In this document: positions 1-8,917 of the stretch, piece by piece
How positions within the stretch are numbered: position 1 is the stretch's first letter
How the letters are laid out: the number at the start of each line of letters is the position of its first letter
Assembly: GCA_964355675.1 (NCBI GenBank)
Contig: CAYHEC010000002.1
Coordinates: 1-64,000, forward strand
Source of the DNA: CAMBDS01 sp964355675
GTDB taxonomy: Bacteria > Electryoneota > AABM5-125-24 > Hatepunaeales > Hatepunaeaceae
DNA length: 64,000 nt
Direction of reading: 5' to 3'
The notes under the pieces: generated by a model
Database searches by the model: none
The model's input: only the letters and a program-made list of their open reading frames with translations
Told to the model about the DNA's origin: nothing
Position numbers and translations under genes: made by a program

Positions 1-1689
1 GGTAGCTTGGGCGTCCTCGCCCGAGCGCTCCGGTTCTCCCTGATTATCAAGATTGCTTTTCGTCCAGAGAAACTGCACGTTGTCGTTGCCGCCAACGGCG
101 GCTACGGAATCGATTGCAAAGTCAACGGATGCGCCGCGTCGGACTGTGAGGTTGAGTGTGTCGGGAGTGAAAGATTGGATGTAAAGGTCGGTGACATTTA
201 CATGCCAGCGAACTTGGTTCACCCAATCACCATCATTGAAACGGCAAGTGATCGTTTCCTGCCCGAAATTGTCGAATTTAACCACCCTGTAAGTATCGGC
301 TCGAGCGAAAAGACTGTCATTGAAATACCAATCGCGGTCGAGCTCCTCACCTTGTTGATTCCTTGCACGGAGTGTGAAGCCTACAGAATCACGTGGAAGA
401 ACGGAGAATACAGTATCTTCAGGTATAAAATAAAAAAGACCCACTCCCGGCTCTTCAGTTCCCAATTTAACGATAACTGCATCTTGTCCAGTCCGCTCAC
501 GTACAGCCCAACCACAAGCAACTAAACCACCATCTCGCGCTTGGACAACAGAATTAAAACCAGCGGTTCCTCTGATAAATCCTTCTAACAGGTAAAAGCG
601 GGATAGAAAACGCCATTGTGCCTCACCTGCCTGGTTGGTCTTAATCAGTATAGCCTCACCGTATCGCGGTTCAGCCCTTACGTAAAATTGAGCTCCGCAA
701 ATGACGAATTCTCCATTTCGCTGACGGAGAATACCCGTTCCTTCCTGCCTGTATTCAAGCGGACCACCTGGTTCGATGCGGTTGAAGCGATTAACCCACT
801 GTTGCTCACCGTTCTCATTGAGTTTTATCATCTCAGCCTGACCTATTCCCTCATGCTCGACGCCGTTGAGCTCTCCCGACATAACGAACCCGCCCCCTCG
901 TGCAGAAGCTAACCCAGTACCATAATTATAAGTATCTTGCGCGTGATGCAATCTATTGCTCCATAACCTCTCGCCATTCAAGTTAACCTTCAAAACCAGA
1001 AAATCAATGAAAGAGCCGCCAAATCCGCCATGTTCTTCGCCGTTGGCGTTTACAAATCCACCGGCAATAACACCACCCTCAGTCTCGCGCAATCCAGTAA
1101 TGCCGCTATAAGGAGTTGGTTGACCTTCCTCCCGGTAGGTATGGGACCAGACTACTTCACCGTCGCCATTTACTCTGACTAACGCCGCGTCGGAATGATT
1201 TTCTTGATCAAATAATGACCCACCGAGTAGAAGATCGCCATTCTTCAATTCGATGAGAACATTAATTACGCCATGGCCATAACGATGGTTCCAGATCGGT
1301 TCGCCGTTGGAGTCAACCCGCCGTGCCTCAAACCAGTAGTCTCCGCCGTTAAATTCGCCACCGGGTCCGCCAGCAACAAGGTCGTGATTATCCAGTTCGA
1401 CAACTGAATTGAACCAACCGGGTGTGTATTGGCGAGTCCATTCCAACTGACCGACTTCGCTCAATTTGGCAATGAAACTTGTGGCGCGAGTAGCGCCATC
1501 CCGCGTATTAACATATCCGACTACAACGAAACCTCCCTGCTCAAGTGCATAGACGTCGCGAAAGGAGTCGTAAGCGTTAGCCCCTCCATCGAGAGACCTG
1601 ACCCACTCGTACTCCGGAACATCCTGGGCAAAAGAGTACGAAGCCAGAAGAATTGCTGACCAAGCAATAGCAATAGTTCTGAAAGACAT
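1..1689 (-). CDS. Secreted beta-propeller/Ig-like protein, paralogue of the 3880-6144 gene (3' end beyond the window)
   Basis: The reading frame is open from the ATG at 1689 to the window edge (563 codons), and its C-terminus lies outside. GGAGG sits just upstream of the ATG. The N-terminus (MSFRTIAIAWSAILLASYSFAQ) is a signal peptide ending in AQ. The next ~430 residues repeat a unit of the type 'W...YG...V.E...GD...GG', as in secreted propellers that report logged events. Ig-like segments with VTDLYIQSFTPDTLNL follow. The last 127 nt seen differ from 4552-4678 of the neighbouring paralogue at only about eight positions, so a T9SS sorting domain is expected beyond the edge (inference). The molecular function is unknown. 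Confidence 0.8.
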   Translation of the reverse strand, partial: MSFRTIAIAWSAILLASYSFAQDVPEYEWVRSLDGGANAYDSFRDVYALEQGGFVVVGYVNTRDGATRATSFIAKLSEVGQLEWTRQYTPGWFNSVVELDNHDLVAGGPGGEFNGGDYWFEARRVDSNGEPIWNHRYGHGVINVLIELKNGDLLLGGSLFDQENHSDAALVRVNGDGEVVWSHTYREEGQPTPYSGITGLRETEGGVIAGGFVNANGEEHGGFGGSFIDFLVLKVNLNGERLWSNRLHHAQDTYNYGTGLASARGGGFVMSGELNGVEHEGIGQAEMIKLNENGEQQWVNRFNRIEPGGPLEYRQEGTGILRQRNGEFVICGAQFYVRAEPRYGEAILIKTNQAGEAQWRFLSRFYLLEGFIRGTAGFNSVVQARDGGLVACGWAVRERTGQDAVIVKLGTEEPGVGLFYFIPEDTVFSVLPRDSVGFTLRARNQQGEELDRDWYFNDSLFARADTYRVVKFDNFGQETITCRFNDGDWVNQVRWHVNVTDLYIQSFTPDTLNLTVRRGASVDFAIDSVAAVGGNDNVQFLWTKSNLDNQGEPERSGEDAQAT

Positions 1690-1744
1690 TGTACCTCCGG
1701 TAAGAGAATTTCTGGGTGTAATAAATATATGCTTGAAATAAAGA

Positions 1745-1792
1745 AAAGTCAAATAGAAAAGCCGTCAACCACCTTACAGGATCGACGGCTTT
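1745..1792 (-). terminator. Rho-independent terminator after the 1816-3630 gene
   Basis: On the minus strand AAAGCCGTC pairs with GACGGCTTT (1784-1792 with 1758-1766). The hairpin is followed at once by TTTTCTATTT. It lies 24 nt past the stop of the 1816-3630 gene. The GTCAACC core recurs in other gene-end hairpins of this window (26757, 43575). Confidence 0.7.
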
Positions 1793-1815
1793 CTCGCCTC
1801 CATTGCAATTTTACA

Positions 1816-3630
1816 TTAGCGCAATAAAACGACCTTTTGAGTAGTGCTTTGCCCTTCAGCAGTGGTTAACCTTACTAGATAAACTCCCGACTGCTCAAAC
1901 TCAGCATCCCACTCGACGCGATTACTGCCAGCCTCAACAATGCCTTGAACCAGTACGGCAACCAACCGTCCGGTAATATCAGTGATCTCAAGCCGAGCAT
2001 CCCCGGCAGATTTCACCGTAAATGAAATCTGTGTCGTCCCATTGAACGGATTGGGGAAAACTGAGGTTAATTCAAAATTGTTCGGAGAGACGGTCTTGTC
2101 ATCAATAACCGCAAGCTCGCCCGTATTGTGGTATCCAAACCTCTCGCGAGGCAATTCGAGCGGCACATAATCTCCAAGATCACCGATAGCGACTCTTTGA
2201 TAGATGGCTTTCCCCACCAATCTCTGGCCTTCCATATCGGTAGGTTCTGATTGCAAGAGATAGCTGATATGCAAGTTTTCATCGACGCGTTCGGCAAGCG
2301 AGGGGTAGGTTTCGTGGATGTATTCGATCTGTTGGTTGTTTTGCGGCTGGGTGTCGGTCAAGTTGACCGCCTCCGACCACTCACTCCCATCTTCTGAAAA
2401 AGCCACCCAAACATCACCATATACATACCCATCCTCATTATCTTCCGCCAAACTCGCCTTCTGGAATACGCAGTAGAGTTTGCCATCGGCATCGGCTCCA
2501 AGTGATGGTTTGCAGACGTTTGAAGTAAAACCTCCGGCGTCGATATCGTTCTCGAACCACCCATCCGCGACAAGCGTCAGCGTATCAGTTTCGCTGTCCC
2601 AATGCCAGATGAATGACTCAGCAACTGTCAACCGTTCGACGGGAGGAACCATTTCTTCAGCCAAGTCTGCCCAAAAACCTCTTGAAGTGAAGACAACATG
2701 AAGTACATCGCCCACCCAGATCGCGTCCATATCCGGGTAAGGCCTGAGTGTATCGCCAAGCGCCGCGATGCCTTCCCGCTCAACGTCCGGAAGAATCGTA
2801 TTCGTCACATTGACTGGATTATCCCAGTCCAAATTCCTGCCGTCCGCGGCGATGACTGCGTAGATGTCGTTGTTCATGTGATGCTCAAGTCTCCCAGCCC
2901 AATCTTCATCTGCCGGAACACCGATCAGATTATGATGCCAAAGTACGGCTACCCTGTCTGTTGTCCTTGAGGCAGTCAGTACATGGCTCAGACCGGTTGT
3001 CAGTTCGACTTCAGTTCTGACGCCAACCTGCCACCGATCATCACCCACCGGATCAGCAGGCCAGACCGTCAGCACAAAGTTAGGGTCGCCTGCCATCGGA
3101 TTGTGGACGCCTGCGGCAAGAAACATCCGTCCCTCGCGACCGATACAACCTTTGGAATTGATTGGAATTATATCTCCCGGTGGATCAAAGTAGATCGAGC
3201 CGAACGCTCCAAAACCGGGGGCAAAGTCAAAGGCGGCAATACCTTTCGAACTTCCGTGGAAGAAAAGAGCCGCTACCGCTCCGTCGTTGGTTTGCCACAA
3301 ATCAAGCGACGAGTAACCGGCGCGGTTTTCTACATCGGCGATGCTTGCGTATGCGAATTGATCGACAAGGTCTCCTGCGGCGTCATCGGCAAAAGCATAT
3401 TTCACACGACGAGTACCGCCATCGGCGGATGGCGACCAGGTCCAGGTAAGATGGATGCCGCCATTGCTGTCCCGTGCGATCATTTTTCCGACAGATGAAG
3501 TCTGCTGGATGCTGGACCATGTCTCATCGACAATGAACGCTTCGCCGAGAGCGACGTCCTGCGCCGAAACATAGGGCGCTATCATCGAAAGCGCGAGTGT
3601 GCTGAGCAAAACTGATAATGTGAGTTTCAT
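1816..3630 (-). CDS. Secreted protein with T9SS type A C-terminal sorting domain
   Basis: This encodes 604 aa from the ATG at 3630, chosen because AAAGGAATT lies 7 nt upstream and because MKLTLSVLLSTLALSMIAPYVSAQ is a clean signal peptide. The frame also stays open to a TTG ten codons earlier. The body (about 25-510) has no signature I recognise; its regular 'W..G..V...' strands suggest a sialidase/propeller-like fold. The last ~85 residues (SVFPNPFNGTTQISFTV, then GRLVAVLVQG, GVYLVRLTT, QKVVLLR) form a FlgD-like T9SS sorting domain that is removed at export. It is flanked by two other secreted-protein genes on the same strand. The substrate is unknown. Confidence 0.8.
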   Translation of the reverse strand: MKLTLSVLLSTLALSMIAPYVSAQDVALGEAFIVDETWSSIQQTSSVGKMIARDSNGGIHLTWTWSPSADGGTRRVKYAFADDAAGDLVDQFAYASIADVENRAGYSSLDLWQTNDGAVAALFFHGSSKGIAAFDFAPGFGAFGSIYFDPPGDIIPINSKGCIGREGRMFLAAGVHNPMAGDPNFVLTVWPADPVGDDRWQVGVRTEVELTTGLSHVLTASRTTDRVAVLWHHNLIGVPADEDWAGRLEHHMNNDIYAVIAADGRNLDWDNPVNVTNTILPDVEREGIAALGDTLRPYPDMDAIWVGDVLHVVFTSRGFWADLAEEMVPPVERLTVAESFIWHWDSETDTLTLVADGWFENDIDAGGFTSNVCKPSLGADADGKLYCVFQKASLAEDNEDGYVYGDVWVAFSEDGSEWSEAVNLTDTQPQNNQQIEYIHETYPSLAERVDENLHISYLLQSEPTDMEGQRLVGKAIYQRVAIGDLGDYVPLELPRERFGYHNTGELAVIDDKTVSPNNFELTSVFPNPFNGTTQISFTVKSAGDARLEITDITGRLVAVLVQGIVEAGSNRVEWDAEFEQSGVYLVRLTTAEGQSTTQKVVLLR

Positions 3631-3690
3631 TTTGATAATTCCTTTCAAGATGTTAGGCAAGTTGCGATCGTCTTGGAGAGCGGACTTTCA

Positions 3691-3853
3691 GAGTTCGTTG
3701 AAATATTCGCTTGAGACGCCAATTCGGACCAGATTTTCTTGGAGGGGGGGCTTCAGCCCGCCCTTGTTTGTGCTTGATTGTCCTTTAGGGGGGACTGAAA
3801 CTCCCCCTCCAAGAGAATCAAATCTCGATTCGAACGAATAAATCAACGAACTC
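3691..3853. mobile_element. MITE-like palindromic element, copy A
   Basis: The element starts GAGTTCGTTGAAATATTCG and ends with the imperfect inverse (CGAATAAATCAACGAACTC). It encloses a G-rich/C-rich hairpin (TTGGAGG...CCTCCAA) and a loop containing TTTGTGCTTGATTG. Its ends and loop match the elements at 33215-33356 and 38282-38421. It has no coding capacity. I see no target duplication at this copy. It fills the gap between two minus-strand genes and may also act as a terminator. Confidence 0.65.
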
Positions 3854-3879
3854 AGGAGTGTCCGCCCTCCAAGATCCGT

Positions 3880-6144
3880 TTATTTTAATAAGACAATTTT
3901 CTGAAATGTCGATTCCTCCCCGGCGCTTAGTCTTACAAGATAAATCCCTCCGGCGCAATCGACTGCGTCCCAAACGACCGAATGATATCCCGTGCTAAAT
4001 TTCCCCTCCTCAATCGTGGCAACTTGTTGCCCGCGAAGGTTGAACACCTCCAACCGAACTTCAGTGGTCTGCGCCAGACTGAAGGAAAGGCGGGTGGAGA
4101 GGTTGAAGGGGTTGGGTGAGACATTCAGGAGGACAGGCGTCCCTGCCTGTCCAGCCTCTTCGTCGCTTATAATCCCTAACTCCCTCACCGTCACTTCCCA
4201 AGTCACCGTATCCGCCTCAACCGAATCCGCCACAACGACCTGCACGAGGTGAGGCGGACAGCTGTCCGCCTCACCAAAGAACCGCCAATCCAGCATCGTC
4301 TCTTCAAACCGCGCAACCTCCCCATCAATGAGCCACGTTATCGACCAGCCGACAGAATCCGGCTCGCTCGGCACGACTTCGAAACGAACGAGGCTGTCGG
4401 GCAAGACTTCAAGCGTAATGTCCTCCGGCGCAAAGCTCCAGATTGCTCCCCTAACGGCTACATTCCAAACGACCGCGTCGTGAGATTCCCCCCGGTAGGC
4501 AAACCCCTCAACGGCGTAATTTCCCGACTGGAGGAAGGGGATGGTAGCTTGGGCGTCCTCGCCTGACCGCTCCGGTTCTCCTTGATTATCCAGATTGCTT
4601 TTCGTCCAGAGAAACTGAAGGTTGTCGTTGCCGCCAACGGCGGCTACGGAATCGATGGCAAAGTCAACTGAAGCGCCGCGGCGCAGGGCAAGGTTCAGGG
4701 AGTCGGGTGTGAAGGAATGGACGTAGAGGTCGGTGACGGTGACGTGCCAGCGGATTGAGATTGTATTATCCAATGCCCCTATTCTGCACGTGACATCCTG
4801 ATTGCCAAGTTGTTCAAATCGTATGGAAATTGATGTATCGCAATCAAGGGAGTCACCATTCATCCACCACGTATAATTGAGTGAATCCTGATGATAAAAC
4901 CTTGCCCGGACTGCAAAATAGACGCTGTCACCGCGCAGGACGGTAAGCATCGAGTCACGAGGCGTCCAGTGGAGCAAGGTTGGTTCCAACAACAGAGGCT
5001 CAAGTTTTATGAGCAGTCCATCAGTATCTTCATGATTCGCGACAACAGTTCTCCCCGATGCTACCAGTTCGTTCCTTCGTGTAGTAGTTAGCGCGCTAAA
5101 GGCGGTTGTGTTCTGGACAAGGCCATCACCCTCGAAGTCGTCGAAGATTCTCCGCCATTCCGGGCTACCGTCGGAACGGGTGACCATCACATAAGGGAGA
5201 ATAGTATGCCCGGGATTTGCGGCGTTCCCAATGACACCATAATGTCCACGTGGTAACCGGATAACGGCATTTGCCTGATCATCAAGATTTACCTCGCCCA
5301 TATCCAGCTTTTGATGTGATTCCAGATCGCCATTCTCATCCACAAGCAAAATGCCGGTATCTGGATCCCTTTGACCCCGATCACGAAGATCGCCTCCGCA
5401 AACCATTCCCCCCGGTCGGGAACACATTCCCCATATCCAATTAAGGTTCTGAGTTGGCGAAAGAGTACTCATCCAAATAACTCGCCCTTGGTCTTGCACC
5501 TTCACCAACCAACACGCATCGAGACGAGGTCTTAGTGTCATAATAGCTCCCCCTGCCGCGACTACTCCACCGTCCGTCTCTAAAAGTGAAGTAAAATATC
5601 CGGAACCTTCACCACCCGCATTGTAAATCTCATGCCAGACTTCGTTTCCTTGGTAATCGACGCATAGCAGTATTCCGCTCGCCTCGCTCCTGCCGCAAAT
5701 AATAAACACGCCGCTTTTAAGTTCAATCACTGCCCAGGCATTCGATCCGGCATAAACATTCTGCCAAATGAGCTCCCCATCCCTATTTAGCATTGCCGCA
5801 CCGATACCACCATCTCCGCCTCCGGCAATAACGAAATCTCCTGAATCGGTCTCTACAATGCTATAAGCAGAACCCATTCTGATAATTGAGGACCAGATCA
5901 AGTCGCCATCAGGGTCAACCCGGATCACCCAGTAGCCGGAATTAGCGAGACCGTCACCCCAACGAGAGACTCCGCAAGCGACAAAATCGCCGTTAGCAGT
6001 GCAGAAAACATCCCTAAGTTGATCCTCACCATTCGCGTCGAAGTGACGCAGCCAAGAGACAGCCGGCTGGGATTGGAGAGGACTTGCGTATAACAAACCG
6101 AAGACCCACACCGTCCAGGCTATGGTTTTGAATGAATTCCTCAA
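3880..6144 (-). CDS. Secreted beta-propeller/Ig-like protein with T9SS sorting domain
   Basis: This is a 754-aa protein. MRNSFKTIAWTVWVFGLLYA at the N-terminus is a signal peptide. Residues ~25-390 carry propeller-like repeats ('WVIRVDPDGDLIW', 'AAMLNRDGELIWQNVY'). Residues ~395-650 carry three Ig/PKD-like segments, each introducing a 'FTPDSLNL' or 'FAPEDITL' strand. The C-terminal ~80 residues (LNVSPNPFNLSTRLSFSL to FQKIVLLK) are the T9SS sorting domain. The gene is paralogous to the partial gene at 1-1689. Two perfect palindromes lie inside the coding sequence (4131-4152 just before the sorting domain, and 4248-4275). The function is unknown; the protein is probably surface-attached or released. 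Confidence 0.8.
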   Translation of the reverse strand: MRNSFKTIAWTVWVFGLLYASPLQSQPAVSWLRHFDANGEDQLRDVFCTANGDFVACGVSRWGDGLANSGYWVIRVDPDGDLIWSSIIRMGSAYSIVETDSGDFVIAGGGDGGIGAAMLNRDGELIWQNVYAGSNAWAVIELKSGVFIICGRSEASGILLCVDYQGNEVWHEIYNAGGEGSGYFTSLLETDGGVVAAGGAIMTLRPRLDACWLVKVQDQGRVIWMSTLSPTQNLNWIWGMCSRPGGMVCGGDLRDRGQRDPDTGILLVDENGDLESHQKLDMGEVNLDDQANAVIRLPRGHYGVIGNAANPGHTILPYVMVTRSDGSPEWRRIFDDFEGDGLVQNTTAFSALTTTRRNELVASGRTVVANHEDTDGLLIKLEPLLLEPTLLHWTPRDSMLTVLRGDSVYFAVRARFYHQDSLNYTWWMNGDSLDCDTSISIRFEQLGNQDVTCRIGALDNTISIRWHVTVTDLYVHSFTPDSLNLALRRGASVDFAIDSVAAVGGNDNLQFLWTKSNLDNQGEPERSGEDAQATIPFLQSGNYAVEGFAYRGESHDAVVWNVAVRGAIWSFAPEDITLEVLPDSLVRFEVVPSEPDSVGWSITWLIDGEVARFEETMLDWRFFGEADSCPPHLVQVVVADSVEADTVTWEVTVRELGIISDEEAGQAGTPVLLNVSPNPFNLSTRLSFSLAQTTEVRLEVFNLRGQQVATIEEGKFSTGYHSVVWDAVDCAGGIYLVRLSAGEESTFQKIVLLK
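4131..4152. repeat. Palindrome inside CDS (GGACAGGC stem)
   Basis: GGACAGGC and GCCTGTCC form 8-bp arms around a 6-nt loop. The palindrome encodes GQAGTPVL in the linker just before the sorting domain. A related palindrome at 11147-11165 in the helicase gene encodes GETPVL. Confidence 0.7.
4248..4275. repeat. Perfect 28-bp palindrome inside CDS (GGCGGACAG stem)
   Basis: GGTGAGGCGGACAG is followed directly by its exact reverse complement, in frame within the Ig-like region. It shares its GGCGGACA/TGTCCGCC core with 12201-12220 (inside the helicase gene) and 47008-47035 (intergenic). Confidence 0.8.
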
Positions 6145-6359
6145 CTAAACTTCCTTTCATTAGGATAGCAAACGTCGCTTGGTTTTACCAGAAACCGGGA
6201 TTCTCAAGGCTTCTCTACTCGGATAGCCACCAACAATCAGCCACTTACAATATATCACCTAAATCCTCCCAACGCAAGAAACTAACCAAAAGGCGGATCA
6301 TTTATTTCGCCAAAAAAACACATGTGAATTACCTTACGTTCTTTTTGTCACTAATAAAC

Positions 6360-6388
6360 TTGACTCTCGTCAAACAATTATCTTAATT
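6360..6388 (+). promoter_or_regulatory. Candidate sigma-70 promoter for citrate synthase
   Basis: TTGACT (6360-6365) and TTAATT (6383-6388) are separated by 17 nt. This falls in the 352-bp AT-rich gap (6145-6496) between the divergent secreted-protein and citrate synthase genes, about 110 nt before the start codon. I see no gene in that gap. Confidence 0.35.
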
Positions 6389-6496
6389 AGTAGGAGTAAT
6401 GCCTCACCTCCCTTTTAGGGCGGAAAACGAACGACCTGAATAGAACAAACTGCTGAAGATAAAATACTTCAGCCAATTAAAAAGAAGGAACATCAG

Positions 6497-7867
6497 ATGG
6501 CTACGCTACAGGAAGTATTTGCGGCGCAGATCCCGGAACTCCGCAAAGAAATTAAAAGCATCGTCAAAGAACACGGTACGCAGAAAATCTCCGAAGTCAA
6601 CATCGAACAAGCTTACGGCGGTATGCGCGCCGTCAAAGGCATGATCTGTGATACTTCGGTCGTCGAACCCGATTCCGGGCTGATCATCCGCGGCTATCCG
6701 CTCCTCGACCTCCAAGACCTCTGGCCAGAGGAAATTTTCTTCCTCTTGCTTACCGGCCAAAAGCCCGACGCGCACGGAAAAATGGCTCTCCAGCTCGACC
6801 TCGCCGCCCGTTCGACTGTGCCGGATTATGTCTGGGATGTGCTTGAGGCCATGCCGCCCGACTCACACCCGATGGCGATGTTGAACACCGCGATCCTTGT
6901 TATGGAGCGCGAGTCTGTCTTCCGCAAGATGTACGACAAAGGCATGAAAAAGGAAGACTACTGGATGCCGATGCTTGAGGACGCCCTCCGCATACTCGGC
7001 GTTATGCCCGGAATCGCCGCCGGTATTTACCGTTTGGTTTATGACAAAGGCGAGCCGATCGACTACGACGCCTCGCTCGACTGGGGCGCCAACTACGCCA
7101 AAATGCTCGGCCTCCCCGATGAGACCGGCAATTTTGCCAAGCTGATGCGGCTCTATTTGAATTTCCACAGCGACCACGAAGGCGGCAACGTCTCGGCGTT
7201 CTCCTGCCACACGATTGGCTCGGCGCTGTCCGATGCGTACTACGCAGTCTCAGGCGGCTTGAACGGCCTGGCTGGACCTCTGCACGGTCTTGCCAATCAA
7301 GAGTGCCTCGGCTGGATTCTCGACACAATGGAGAAATTCAAAGGCGTCCCGACCGAAAAACAGCTTCACGACTACGCCCTTGAAACCCTCACCTCCGGCC
7401 GCGTTGTGCCGGGTTACGGACATGCGGTTCTGCGCGTCTGCGATCCCCGCTTCACCGGTTTCATGAGCTTTGCCGCGAAGCATCTGCCGAACGACCCGGT
7501 TTACAAGACGGTTGCGCTCACCTTCAAGGTTGTGCCTGAGATCCTCGCCAAGGAATTCCTCGGCGCTGATGGCAAGCCGAAGGTCAAGGATCCGTGGCCG
7601 AACGTCGATGCCGGTTCCGGCGCGTTGCTTTACCATTACGGCTTGAAGGAATTCCCGTACTACACGGTGTTGTTCAGCGTCAGCCGTGCGATGGGTATGC
7701 TTTCGCAGTTGGTCATCAACCGTGCCATGGGCACGGCGATTACCCGTCCGAAGTCTGTCTCGACGGCTTGGATCAAGAGTCAGATCGGAGCTAAGGAAGT
7801 CAGTCCCAACCTGTCAACCGTCGCCCCTGCGCCGGTGAAGGATGCTCGCAAACAGCCGAACGCCTGA
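6497..7867 (+). CDS. gltA: Citrate synthase, eukaryote-like type
   Basis: This 456-aa enzyme condenses oxaloacetate and acetyl-CoA to citrate, the entry step of the TCA cycle. GAAGGAAC lies about 7 nt before the ATG. The catalytic triad is visible: H263 in GPLHGLANQE, H309 in VPGYGHAVLR and D371 in DPWPNVDAGSG. These signatures match the mitochondrial type, which is also known from Geobacter and a few other bacteria, rather than the usual proteobacterial or Gram-positive types. It stands alone, with no neighbouring TCA gene. A hairpin follows the stop at 7877-7903. Confidence 0.95.
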   Translation: MATLQEVFAAQIPELRKEIKSIVKEHGTQKISEVNIEQAYGGMRAVKGMICDTSVVEPDSGLIIRGYPLLDLQDLWPEEIFFLLLTGQKPDAHGKMALQLDLAARSTVPDYVWDVLEAMPPDSHPMAMLNTAILVMERESVFRKMYDKGMKKEDYWMPMLEDALRILGVMPGIAAGIYRLVYDKGEPIDYDASLDWGANYAKMLGLPDETGNFAKLMRLYLNFHSDHEGGNVSAFSCHTIGSALSDAYYAVSGGLNGLAGPLHGLANQECLGWILDTMEKFKGVPTEKQLHDYALETLTSGRVVPGYGHAVLRVCDPRFTGFMSFAAKHLPNDPVYKTVALTFKVVPEILAKEFLGADGKPKVKDPWPNVDAGSGALLYHYGLKEFPYYTVLFSVSRAMGMLSQLVINRAMGTAITRPKSVSTAWIKSQIGAKEVSPNLSTVAPAPVKDARKQPNA

Positions 7868-7876
7868 GTATTGTTG

Positions 7877-7903
7877 TGCTGTCACACGGCCCGTGTGACA
7901 GCA
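7877..7903. terminator. Hairpin after citrate synthase
   Basis: TGCTGTCACACG pairs perfectly with CGTGTGACAGCA across a 3-nt loop, 9 nt after the stop. No T-run follows, so its role as an intrinsic terminator is uncertain; it may belong to the local hairpin repeats. Confidence 0.4.
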
Positions 7904-7966
7904 TTGTGTCTTGGTGCGCGTCGCACGAGACATGCGACGCCACGAAGACGCTGTTAAGGTGACACT

Positions 7967-8114
7967 AGTAGTGCCGACAACTGTCGGCACTACTGAAACC
8001 AATCTAAGTAGTGCCGATTTAAATCGGCACTACTGAAACCAAACCTCTAAGTAGTGCCGATTTAAATCGGCACTACTGGAAGCCAACGAGGGTCGGCAGA
8101 ATTGCCGACCCTCG
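7967..8114. repeat. Cluster of four perfect palindromes
   Basis: The palindromes are 7967-7994 (arms AGTAGTGCCGACA), 8007-8034 and 8050-8077 (identical, arms AGTAGTGCCGATTT) and 8087-8114 (arms CGAGGGTCGGCA with a GAAT loop). The spacers share CTGAAACCAA. They sit between the convergent citrate synthase and lipoprotein genes. A stem related to the last one (TGCCGACC) is embedded in the helicase gene at 11770-11793. Confidence 0.85.
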
Positions 8115-8141
8115 TGTCATTATAGGCAGATTATTCGATTA

Positions 8142-8801
8142 TTAGTGAACAAGTCTGTTCACACGGCCATGAAACGCTAAATTAACGACATGGTCGTTAG
8201 CGGCTCCAACCGAATAATCGGCATAAAACTTGGTCTGAACCCAACCCCAGTCTGGAACAATCCAAAATTCGACGTAAGATGAGTCGTTGGGGGGATCCAT
8301 CGGTCCCCAGACTGCCTTGGCGGCGTTGGTAAAAGTACCGGCTTCGATGGTGATGGTTTGGTTTATCGCCTCCCATCGAGCGCTCTTTGGGATGTAATCA
8401 GCGTTCCATGTCGCACCAACCGTTGGCGGTAATTTGAATTGTAAAACCTCAACTGTCGAGTCCAAATCACGTGAATATACACCGCTTGTTCTCGTAATTG
8501 TACCGCAAACATGGTTTGGGTTGTGATCGTTATAGAACATGCCGTTGAGGTAGTACGATTCGCCATTGTAAGCACGTGTACCTCTTGTAGTGTCGTTCCA
8601 GATACTCTGGTCAACAATAGCGCCTGCCGAATCGAACGCCGTATTCGACCAATAACGAATTTGATTCGAACTCAGTGGAAACCAATTTACCGTATTGGGT
8701 TGGGTTGGATTATCGTCATCACTGCTACAACTGACGCCGGACAGACAGGCGATCAGAATCAGAAACACAGTTGATAATCTCGACGGTAGGCTTGGAATCA
8801 T
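8142..8801 (-). CDS. Lipoprotein of unknown function
   Basis: This encodes 219 aa. AAAAGGAG lies 5 nt before the ATG. The N-terminus MIPSLPSRLSTVFLILIACL ends in the lipobox LSGVSC, so the mature protein begins CSSDDDNPTQP, a typical acidic outer-membrane lipoprotein tether. The mature part has strands such as WFPLSSNQIRYW, TITIEAGTFTNAAKAVWG and WIVPDWGWVQTKFY. It recalls small secreted beta-sandwich proteins of Bacteroidetes-like bacteria, but I do not recognise a named family. It may be co-transcribed with the upstream lipoprotein at 8918-9676. Confidence 0.75.
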   Translation of the reverse strand: MIPSLPSRLSTVFLILIACLSGVSCSSDDDNPTQPNTVNWFPLSSNQIRYWSNTAFDSAGAIVDQSIWNDTTRGTRAYNGESYYLNGMFYNDHNPNHVCGTITRTSGVYSRDLDSTVEVLQFKLPPTVGATWNADYIPKSARWEAINQTITIEAGTFTNAAKAVWGPMDPPNDSSYVEFWIVPDWGWVQTKFYADYSVGAANDHVVNLAFHGRVNRLVH

Positions 8802-8917
8802 TTTTTCTCCTTTTAAAGAAATTGGATTGATTGGGAACGCGAATTATTTATTTCAACTAACTCGAAGGCGATTTCGTTTTATATACTTAACTATTTCGGT
8901 TGTCAATGGCTCCTTGA

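Noticed and set aside
2983..3498. 171-codon plus-strand ORF
   Set aside because: It is antisense to the T9SS-protein gene at 1816-3630, with no recognisable domain or ribosome binding site.
6506..7636. Several minus-strand ORFs of 89-128 codons
   Set aside because: They are antisense shadows of citrate synthase, which is GC-biased at third codon positions.
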